Source: Oligoflexia bacterium (GTDB taxonomy: Bacteria; Bdellovibrionota; UBA1018). From it: 13,178 bases of DNA. The position numbers and the translations under genes were made by a program. Positions within the stretch are counted from its first letter, which is position 1. Every line of letters begins with the position of its first letter. The notes beneath the pieces were generated by a model that saw only the letters and a list, made by a program, of their open reading frames with translations, ran no database searches and was not told where the DNA came from. This document shows positions 1 through 6,791 of the stretch, piece by piece. The stretch lies in NCBI GenBank assembly GCA_903854365.1, contig CAINWE010000231.1:1-13178 (forward strand). Reading direction: 5' to 3'.

Positions 1-57
1 TAGAGCAGGTGCCTTCTAAGCATCAGGTCGGGAGTTCAAACCTCTCCGGGGTCGCCA
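1..57 (+). tRNA. tRNA-Arg(UCU), 5' part cut off by window edge
   Basis: The 3' part of a tRNA folds cleanly. The D-stem end GAGC is at 3-6. The anticodon stem is 8-12 paired with 20-24, and the seven-base loop CTTCTAA places anticodon TCT at 15-17. The variable loop is at 25-29, and the T arm is GGGAG, TTCAAAC, CTCTC at 30-46. The 3' acceptor strand CGGGGTC is at 47-53, followed by discriminator G54 and an encoded CCA at 55-57. About the first 20 bases lie outside the window, so the 5' acceptor strand (expected to read GACCCCG) cannot be checked. It converges on the RCC1 gene, whose stop codon lies only 8 bases away. I see no clear terminator between them. Confidence 0.93.
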
Positions 58-65
58 TGCATCGA

Positions 66-2468
66 TTAATCAAATTTCATGAGTCCTGCTGGAGCAGAAG
101 AATCCTTAATAGTTCTATTCCCTAATTGGCCACTCGAGTTATGCCCCCAACAAGTGTACGAGTCGCCCACGAGTGCGCAAGTATGGCCCTCGCCCGCACC
201 CAATGCGGTTACCGAGCCTGGGAGCGATACGGCCTGAGGTATTTTTTCTATCCCGCCTGAAGGTTTTCCGACTTGACCAAAATGATTGTAACCCCAACAC
301 AAGACCTGCGTCACCCCGCCCATACGAACACAGGTATGCTGAGAACCTAAGGCAAGCTGCTCAACCGAACCCTCGAGCCCAAGCACGGGCACGGGTGCGG
401 AATGACTGCTCGTCGATCGATCCCCGAGCTGACCGGCGGCGTTGTAACCCCAACAAAACAGCCCATCTTTTGTAGTCGCACAAGTATGATTTCCGCTCGC
501 CTCAATGAGCTGAACCCCCTCTGAAAGACCAAAAACATTCACGGGCTCCTCACTGTCGATACGCCCAGAGTTTCCCAGCTGACCATTGATGTTCCAACCC
601 CAACACTTTGCAGCACCTTGCACAATGGCACAGCTATGAAATGCGCCTGCCGCAATGGATTGAGCCCCTGCATCGATCTGCGCCACCTGCACCGGCAGCC
701 CACTCCACCCGCCCCCGGCCAGCCCCAACTGCCCTTTGGAATTATCTCCCCAACAATAAACTTTAGAATCTCGAATCGCGCAGGTATGAAGCTGGCCTGC
801 TGCAATCGCCACGACGCCCTGACCCAATCCAGCGACAGCCTGCGGAACGCCCCGCTGTTGAATTTCCGGATCCGCTACCGATTGAATTCCCAATTGCCCC
901 TTAGAATTATCTCCCCAACATTTGACTGCCCCGTTTCCGAGCAGCGCGCACGTATGACGGTACCCCGCTACAACGCTAGCAACATGCCTTTCGAGCCCAA
1001 CCACGGGCATAGGTCGCAGTTGCCTTCGGAGACTCCCATTACCCAACTGACCCCACTGATTTTCTCCCCAGCACTCTGCCACACCCTGATTGACGGCGCA
1101 GGTATGCCCCAAAGACGAAGCAATCAAGCGAGAACTCACCGTGGTACTCACATTTACCTTTGCTGCAGCGATCGACCCGTGAGCATCTTTCACCTCAATC
1201 GTATCTGTAGTTCCGTGCTCAGGGGCCAAATACACTCCTGTTTTCGAATCAATTCTTCCCACGCCGGCCATTTGAAATGAGTAAGGAGCTACTCCCCCCA
1301 GTGCCAAAAATCGGACCGTCTGCCCAGGTAGCACGTCTATCAAGCTGGGACTCAATGACAGTTTGGGCACGGTCAACACAGACATTTGCCCTATGTTCCC
1401 TACGGAGTCTTTCACGGAGATCACAGTATTCGCAGGTCGATCGGGGGCTGTGAATTGCCCATTAGGCTCGAGCTGCCCCAAACCCGAAACAATCGTAAAA
1501 ACATAAGGAGGAACTCCTCCCTGAGCTTGAATGGTACTGACTTGATTCGGCTCAATCCGATCTAGACCCGTCAAACGTACGCGATCAACGAATTTTAAAT
1601 GAATCACAGCCTGATGCCCTGCCTGATCTTGAACTTGAACCAATGCATCATCGGCCACTTTTAAAACCGTCAGCCGCCCCGTCATTGCGTCCACCGTCCC
1701 AAGCTGAGGATCAAGAAAATATCGATAAGGCCCAGCCCCACCTGACACTGCCAAAAACACACTTTCTCCCACCCCAATCTGACTCGAACTTGCAGAAACC
1801 GTCAGATCTTGAAAGACGAGTCCCGCAGTGGATGACTTAATGTCAATTAAGCCTGTATCAAACGCACCACTCCCAACATCGACAACTCGCACAAAAGCGG
1901 CACCTGGTACCGAACCTGCTGTAAATAACCCACTCGCATCCACCTGGCCCGACCCATCCACCAAAGAGAAGCGAACGGCACCGCTTGCTCCCTGAGCCTT
2001 AAACTGAATACTGTCGCCGACGTTCAGCTGTACCGATTTAGGGGCAATCTGAAAACCCGGCACATACTGAAACGCGTTAGCCAACGAATCGCAGCTCAAA
2101 TCCGGATTCACCACCACGACCTCGACCTTCCCTCGGGCATGAGGCGAGCTCGTGCATTTAATGGATGCCTCGCTGATATATTCCAAATCTACACAAGGTG
2201 TCCCGCCCAGAAAAACTTGGGCACCCGCTCGAAAACCCCGCCCCCTCAACCGCAACTCACTGCCCCCTAGATCAAAACCGAGCCCAGGCGACAAAGAGTC
2301 CAATTGAGGCCGATGGCCATTCCTTTTTTCGACATCTACGGGTGTACAGGCTTTGTCACCGATCACCCCCTGAGCCTCAAAGTACCCAGGGCGCTTCCCC
2401 GTGGCACAGCCCACCATCAAAACTAACCCCAAACCTGCTGCTATCCGTCGAAAAAGAACCTGATTCAT
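66..2468 (-). CDS. Lipoprotein with TIG domain, Ig-like repeats and seven RCC1 repeats
   Basis: Probable surface or periplasmic lipoprotein of 800 residues. I chose the ATG at 2468 because it gives a lipoprotein signal (two Arg at 7-8, hydrophobic stretch, MVGC ending at Cys21). The in-frame TTG at 2549 would put 27 non-hydrophobic residues in front. An AAGG motif sits just upstream of the ATG, unusually close. Residues about 55-137 look like an IPT/TIG domain (LRGRGFRAGAQVFLGG). Residues about 138-443 hold four Ig-like repeats with GGVPPY/GGVAPY motifs and VKD strands. From about 447 to the end are seven RCC1 units, each with H[TS]C near the start and CWG..(N)..GQLG, the number expected for a closed seven-bladed propeller. 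Each blade has a Cys pair 11-14 residues apart, which could form disulfides outside the cytoplasm. Binding partner unknown. It is last in a row with a protease and a propeptide-like protein. Confidence 0.88.
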   Translation of the reverse strand: MNQVLFRRIAAGLGLVLMVGCATGKRPGYFEAQGVIGDKACTPVDVEKRNGHRPQLDSLSPGLGFDLGGSELRLRGRGFRAGAQVFLGGTPCVDLEYISEASIKCTSSPHARGKVEVVVVNPDLSCDSLANAFQYVPGFQIAPKSVQLNVGDSIQFKAQGASGAVRFSLVDGSGQVDASGLFTAGSVPGAAFVRVVDVGSGAFDTGLIDIKSSTAGLVFQDLTVSASSSQIGVGESVFLAVSGGAGPYRYFLDPQLGTVDAMTGRLTVLKVADDALVQVQDQAGHQAVIHLKFVDRVRLTGLDRIEPNQVSTIQAQGGVPPYVFTIVSGLGQLEPNGQFTAPDRPANTVISVKDSVGNIGQMSVLTVPKLSLSPSLIDVLPGQTVRFLALGGVAPYSFQMAGVGRIDSKTGVYLAPEHGTTDTIEVKDAHGSIAAAKVNVSTTVSSRLIASSLGHTCAVNQGVAECWGENQWGQLGNGSLRRQLRPMPVVGLERHVASVVAGYRHTCALLGNGAVKCWGDNSKGQLGIQSVADPEIQQRGVPQAVAGLGQGVVAIAAGQLHTCAIRDSKVYCWGDNSKGQLGLAGGGWSGLPVQVAQIDAGAQSIAAGAFHSCAIVQGAAKCWGWNINGQLGNSGRIDSEEPVNVFGLSEGVQLIEASGNHTCATTKDGLFCWGYNAAGQLGDRSTSSHSAPVPVLGLEGSVEQLALGSQHTCVRMGGVTQVLCWGYNHFGQVGKPSGGIEKIPQAVSLPGSVTALGAGEGHTCALVGDSYTCWGHNSSGQLGNRTIKDSSAPAGLMKFD

Positions 2469-2570
2469 CACCTTAGAATACCCGCTTAATGCCCGACTCG
2501 CAAACCGTCCGACGACAGAAGTCGAGCAAACCGCTGGAACTCTCCGCAACGCAGCGAGCTCACGCCGTAC

Positions 2571-3434
2571 TTAATAATGCCGAAGATCGTGAAAAAGAAT
2601 GATGCGCCCAGACTGAGCGTCTACGACTAACTCACGGCCTGCTACGAAAAACTCGTAAGCGACTCGAGCAGTAGACCCCGAAACCCAAAGAATACGCTCC
2701 CCTGGCCTGAATCCTCCCAGACTACCTTCGGATCCCTTTCGCTGGCCCAAGACAGTCCGAGCCCGCTCTTGAACCTCGGCTTCCGACAAAGTCGCCGGAA
2801 TGATTGTCTTCACCTGAGACGCATAGTCCGAATAAAAACCCAAAAGTTCTCCGTGAGGTCCTAAATCCACCTTCACTGTTCCCGAAGGTTTCACCACTAA
2901 GCCATCATGAGTTTCACGAAAAAAGACCTGTCCCGAGGACGCCCCCACACGGGCCTCTCTAAACTCGATCGGCCAGTTCTCTCTTTCGCCGATCAAGCCG
3001 GAGAGAGCTCGAAGCATTTCGTCGGCTCGCTGCTTCAATTGATCCTCGTCGGCCGGACTGAACTCCAGTCCCCTCGGAACGCCCACACCCACCTTGCCCT
3101 CAATCGAAATCAAAAAATGGTCAGCCGAATACTTTGGCTCAAGGTGCTCACCATATTTTATTTTAAAGCGATGCCAATTCTCGACCGAGGAGTCTAAATT
3201 TGAATGAGGTGGCGTCGCGAGCTTTGTCGGAGGTGCCAAACTCGCTCCGGGAGAAGGTAAAACAGATGGACCCCCGCCGGTTGCTTCACGACTTTCTACA
3301 ATTTGACTTTCTCCTCGGTTCAATTGAGATTTCTTTCCCCGAGATACAAGCAAGAGAGCGAACCCCAGAACGATCAAACCCAGCCAAAGGAGATTCCGGC
3401 GATTTCTTCCAAAGCTTCGACGATGACTCACCAT
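2571..3434 (-). CDS. Membrane-anchored FTP/PepSY-like propeptide protein
   Basis: A 287-residue protein with an Arg-rich start, one membrane segment at about 14-30 (LLWLGLIVLGFALLLV), and a Pro/Ser/Gly-rich linker to about 80. The rest should face the periplasm. Residues about 160-205 (GQVFFRETHDGLVV, then VKVDLGPHGELLGFYSDY) resemble the FTP motif of thermolysin and fungalysin propeptides. Residues about 215-286 (LSEAEVQERARTVLG, VAYEFFV, VVDAQSGRIILFHD) resemble a PepSY domain ending in its usual VDA-TG strand. In M4 and M36 proteases these domains precede the catalytic domain and act as folding helper and inhibitor. Here no catalytic domain follows. A GAGAGGA ribosome site lies about 7 bases before the ATG, and the protease gene ends 18 bases upstream, so the two are very likely co-transcribed. 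The domain call rests on motif recognition, not a search; a stand-alone PepSY inhibitor is the alternative reading. Confidence 0.75.
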   Translation of the reverse strand: MVSHRRSFGRNRRNLLWLGLIVLGFALLLVSRGKKSQLNRGESQIVESREATGGGPSVLPSPGASLAPPTKLATPPHSNLDSSVENWHRFKIKYGEHLEPKYSADHFLISIEGKVGVGVPRGLEFSPADEDQLKQRADEMLRALSGLIGERENWPIEFREARVGASSGQVFFRETHDGLVVKPSGTVKVDLGPHGELLGFYSDYASQVKTIIPATLSEAEVQERARTVLGQRKGSEGSLGGFRPGERILWVSGSTARVAYEFFVAGRELVVDAQSGRIILFHDLRHY

Positions 3435-3452
3435 ACTTCATCCTCTCAAAAA

Positions 3453-5432
3453 CTATTGAATTTTGACAGGAAAAGTCAGAGTTATCGGCTGACTCTGCAC
3501 GAGGGCGCTTCCGTTCGCCGGCACTGCCTGGACTTGAAGTCCTACTTCCTTGCCATGTTCCGCTGCAGCGCTCACCTTCACCCAAACCCCTGTCCGATAC
3601 GTTAACCCAAAAAGTGGGTTCGTCGTAAAGTAGGTATTTCCTGGGCTGGAGAAACTCACACCATTCCCACTCGATGTGGCAACAATTGTGTTCAGAGTCT
3701 CACCCATAGCCTTACCGTTTACCTTCGCATACATCACCTGCGCTTGATTTTGACCGCCGCCTCCGTTGAAGCCAAGGTTAAAAGAATCATCCAAAATTTC
3801 CAGATCTGGATCCGGAGAGGTGACGGTCAATAAAACCCCTCCCGCTGTCAGATCCTGGTTATTTTGCAAATCAAACCAAATCACGGCAATTTCACCAGGA
3901 TCCAGCATGGAATTCTGAGTATTCGAAGTCACCTGACTCAAAATAGAAGTATCCACCCCCATTTGAGTCAGCCATTTAGTCAAAATTTGAGGGTTATCTT
4001 GAATGAAAACACCGGGCGTCAAGGTATGCGGCCGTAGCTTGAGGGTACCGGGCCCCACGGCGACCCAATCAGCAGATTGCAAAGTCTGCATTTGATAAAG
4101 TCCGCGATCCTTTAAAACCTGCTGAATAGACGTCCGATCGGTTGGGGTTAAGCCACTCACTAACGAAATCGAATCCATCAAAGTACTGGCAAACTTGATA
4201 AAAGTGACCGGAGAACGGTTAGCAGCATTTGGCGCAGGAAGATGCCGCACCCCCTCAAGCACCAATTTTTGGGAAAGGTTAAATGCGGCCCACCCGTCTC
4301 CACCGCGATTTTGCTTCAAAGCGGAATATAAGTCCCACAAGGCTCCTGTAATAATGAGATCGTCGTTGTGAATCTCCTCATCGTACACATAAGATTGATA
4401 AATACTTGATAGAATATTTTGACTCTTGTAATTATTAGGAAACGGCCATCCTAGGCCATCTGGGTACACATAACTAATTGTGGTCTTGCTGCCATTACTG
4501 TCGGAAGGTAATCCAAAAGCGGGGTAAGAAGTGCAATTTGGAAAACTCGAATCATACATGGGACACCGGTGTGCCCCGCGTACACTGCTATGATTCGGTT
4601 TTTGATTAAAAGTACCCAGAGCCCAACGACTAAATAGCTTCGCATCCACTCCAACACTCGGCGCAGCAATATTATCCGAAAATGCTAAACTCATAAAATC
4701 TGAAATACCTTCGTTCAAACCGCCAGCTTCATCGTAAAAAAATTGATTCAAATTATTATTAGGAGAATAATTATCTACGGTCGCTGCATGTTGCAGCTCA
4801 TGAATGACCACTTGGGCATCATCCGCATAAAAAGCCCCGGGCGTATAATTGGAGTCCCCTAAGCAAACTTCGTTAAATTCTCTGCCATTATAGATTTGTC
4901 GCTCAACATCATGAGCCTTAGTAAAATAGGAGTTATCGACCGACTCGCAATGAGCCAAAATAACAACCGGGTCTTTCGAGATAAGATATCCGTTTGCAGC
5001 CAGGCGACTCTGGTATTGATCTCCATAGTAATAACTCATGGCTTCTTGAAACCGAAAGTCACTATGCGGGTAAATAAATTGATGCTTCATATCAAATGCA
5101 CCAAAACCGTCATTGCACTGAATCCGATTCCGAATCGAAACGTATTGACCGTCCAATACGCCTGATCCAAAGAGGTGTGATAAAGGAACTTGAACGGCAT
5201 ATTGATCAAGCGCCTCGGCCTGAGGGTGCAAGTATGGATTTCCAGAACTACTCATCGGATCAGTCACAAAGACCAAACCGACTCCAGTCGTCTGACCGCT
5301 GCGCGAAAGTGCCTTTGGTGCACACGAGGGGTTTTCGGGAGTTTGCAGAGCAGGCTCTACTCCCGGCGCACACGACACCCCGGAAAGCAAACTCAGAGCC
5401 AAAAGGGTCGGACAGACATCTATTCCCCGCAT
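3453..5432 (-). CDS. Thermolysin/fungalysin-like (M4/M36 type) zinc metalloprotease, lipoprotein
   Basis: Secreted zinc endopeptidase of 659 residues. The zinc site is HELQH at 211-215 with the third ligand Glu241 in EAGGLNEGISDF. This matches the thermolysin pattern HELTH...ESGAINEAISD, with six extra residues between the two motifs. His355 in EIHNDDLIITGALWDL fits the second active-site histidine of this clan. The N-terminus has a hydrophobic stretch ending at Cys21 (LLSGVSC), a slightly irregular lipobox. After about 25 further residues the catalytic domain seems to begin at once (VGLVFVTDP, SHLFGSGVLDGQYV), with no propeptide. The last 170 residues or so look like a beta-sandwich. The ATG has a strong AGGGGGA site 6-7 bases upstream. 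The gene follows the ammonia-lyase by 41 bases and precedes the propeptide-like gene by 18. Whether it belongs to M4 or M36 cannot be decided by eye. Confidence 0.82.
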   Translation of the reverse strand: MRGIDVCPTLLALSLLSGVSCAPGVEPALQTPENPSCAPKALSRSGQTTGVGLVFVTDPMSSSGNPYLHPQAEALDQYAVQVPLSHLFGSGVLDGQYVSIRNRIQCNDGFGAFDMKHQFIYPHSDFRFQEAMSYYYGDQYQSRLAANGYLISKDPVVILAHCESVDNSYFTKAHDVERQIYNGREFNEVCLGDSNYTPGAFYADDAQVVIHELQHAATVDNYSPNNNLNQFFYDEAGGLNEGISDFMSLAFSDNIAAPSVGVDAKLFSRWALGTFNQKPNHSSVRGAHRCPMYDSSFPNCTSYPAFGLPSDSNGSKTTISYVYPDGLGWPFPNNYKSQNILSSIYQSYVYDEEIHNDDLIITGALWDLYSALKQNRGGDGWAAFNLSQKLVLEGVRHLPAPNAANRSPVTFIKFASTLMDSISLVSGLTPTDRTSIQQVLKDRGLYQMQTLQSADWVAVGPGTLKLRPHTLTPGVFIQDNPQILTKWLTQMGVDTSILSQVTSNTQNSMLDPGEIAVIWFDLQNNQDLTAGGVLLTVTSPDPDLEILDDSFNLGFNGGGGQNQAQVMYAKVNGKAMGETLNTIVATSSGNGVSFSSPGNTYFTTNPLFGLTYRTGVWVKVSAAAEHGKEVGLQVQAVPANGSALVQSQPITLTFPVKIQ

Positions 5433-5473
5433 TGCGTTTCCCCCTGAGAATGACTGCTTCTCGAGTCTCCGAA

Positions 5474-6742
5474 TTAGTGACTCAGCTCGAGTCGAATCAC
5501 GCTTTTACGCAGCTCTTCAATGAGCTTCCGACTGAATTCTGGACCGCGGGTTTCTAACGTTAAGGCCACCTCGGTCTCATTCAACTGGTTGGAGGGCTCG
5601 TTTCTATCGTGAATTGCTTGCAAAATATTTGCCCCTTGATCGGCAATTAACTGGGTTACTTTTGCCAAAGATCCTGGACGATCGCTGATCACAATATTCA
5701 CTCGAACTCTTCTTCCCGCCCGAACGAGACCAACATCGATAATACGAGCGAGGACGTTGACATCGATATTGCCGCCACTGACAATGACGACCACTTTTTT
5801 TCCACGAATTTGGGACTTGATTTCATACAGACCTGCCAAGGCTGCCGCAGCAGACCCTTCGGCAATGGTCTTCGCCTTCTCCATGAGGGTGAGGACAGCA
5901 GCTGCGATATCGTCATCCTCGACTTCCACCCACTGATCGATCAGGGGAGCTAAAATCTGACGAATCGAATCACTCGCCTTCATGACGGCAATCCCGTCTG
6001 CAAATGTCTCCACGCGTTGAAGCGTCACGGCCTGACCTTGCTCCATTGAACGAACCATCGAAGCAGCTCCCTGCGCTTGACATCCAGCAATCCGAACACT
6101 GGGCCGCAAAGCTTTCATCACAGTGGCGACTCCAGCCAATAGCCCACCGCCACCTACCGAGCTCATCACCCAATCGGTGTCGGGCAACTGCTCAAGAATT
6201 TCCAATCCAGTCGTCCCTTGACCGGTGATGACATCAGCATCTTCGAAAGCGTGAATAAAAACTTTGCCCGTCTCACTAGCAATTTCCTGGGCTTTTGCAA
6301 AAGCCTGGTCGTAGTTATTGCCATGCAAGAGAATATCAGCTCCCAAAGCTTGAGTATTTTGAACTTTAATTAAGGGGGCAGATACCGGCATAATAATTAA
6401 AGACCGAACTCCCAATCGCTTCGAACCCCAGGCAACTCCTTGGGCATGGTTTCCGGCACTGGCAGCGATGACCCCTTGTTTTTTTTGCTGCTCGGTGAGC
6501 TTTGAAATTTTGTAGGTAGCCCCTCGAATCTTGAAAGACCCAATGGGCTGCATATTTTCAAGCTTCAGGTACACTTCACATTGGAGAACCTCAGACAACC
6601 AAGCATTTAAGACCAACGGCGAGGGTACAAGATACTGCTTGAGGACTTTTTGAGCTTCTTGAACCCGCTCAACAGTGATCTGAGGAAACGGACTGAGATC
6701 AACTGCAGCGACAGCGATAGACTCGGACTTAGATGCGGTCAT
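5474..6742 (-). CDS. ilvA: Threonine ammonia-lyase, medium form with C-terminal ACT domain
   Basis: Cytoplasmic PLP enzyme of 422 residues that deaminates threonine to 2-oxobutanoate, the entry to isoleucine synthesis. Visible motifs: the PLP lysine K71 in GSFKIRGA, the substrate/cofactor loop SAGNHAQG at 95-102, the phosphate-binding GGGG at 197-200, and SGGN at 322-325. Residues about 347-415 form one ACT domain (VNIVISDRPGSLAKV, NILQAIHDR), as in the single-ACT forms of about 400 residues, shorter than the 510-residue E. coli IlvA with two ACT-like domains. The N-terminus carries about 20 extra residues. The ATG has GAGGGA 8 bases upstream. A perfect inverted repeat lies just before the ribosome site. 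Biosynthetic versus catabolic (tdcB-like) use cannot be told from sequence; no other branched-chain amino-acid gene is nearby. Lower-identity alternatives such as serine dehydratase are less likely. Confidence 0.93.
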   Translation of the reverse strand: MTASKSESIAVAAVDLSPFPQITVERVQEAQKVLKQYLVPSPLVLNAWLSEVLQCEVYLKLENMQPIGSFKIRGATYKISKLTEQQKKQGVIAASAGNHAQGVAWGSKRLGVRSLIIMPVSAPLIKVQNTQALGADILLHGNNYDQAFAKAQEIASETGKVFIHAFEDADVITGQGTTGLEILEQLPDTDWVMSSVGGGGLLAGVATVMKALRPSVRIAGCQAQGAASMVRSMEQGQAVTLQRVETFADGIAVMKASDSIRQILAPLIDQWVEVEDDDIAAAVLTLMEKAKTIAEGSAAAALAGLYEIKSQIRGKKVVVIVSGGNIDVNVLARIIDVGLVRAGRRVRVNIVISDRPGSLAKVTQLIADQGANILQAIHDRNEPSNQLNETEVALTLETRGPEFSRKLIEELRKSVIRLELSH

Positions 6743-6756
6743 TTTAAATTTCCCTC

Positions 6757-6777
6757 AATTACATTCCTAATGTAATT
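6757..6777. promoter_or_regulatory. Perfect 9-bp inverted repeat upstream of ilvA (candidate operator)
   Basis: Arms AATTACATT (6757-6765) and AATGTAATT (6769-6777) are perfect inverted repeats around a 3-base spacer, lying 15 bases before the ilvA start codon and inside the 49-base gap to the upstream ligase gene. It is not followed by a T-run on the minus strand, so a terminator is unlikely. The symmetry and size fit a dimeric repressor site. It would overlap a possible promoter: TTGAAG at 6790-6795 (minus strand) lies upstream, but the -10 match is poor. The regulator is unknown. Confidence 0.5.
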
Positions 6778-6791
6778 AATCATGACCCGCT

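Noticed and set aside
700..920. Near-identical DNA stretches (for example GAATTATCTCCCCAACA) as a separate repeat element
   Set aside because: They are explained by successive RCC1 units that encode the same GDNSKGQLG motif.
618..1280. 220-residue + strand reading frame opposite the RCC1 gene
   Set aside because: Composition is Pro/His/Arg-rich without domain motifs, and it lies wholly antisense to a gene with clear repeats.
2469..2549. TTG at 2549 as start of the RCC1 lipoprotein
   Set aside because: It adds a non-hydrophobic stretch before an otherwise good lipoprotein signal and lacks a ribosome site.
5096..5557. 153-residue + strand reading frame across the protease start
   Set aside because: Overlaps antisense two well-supported genes and their gap; no family features.
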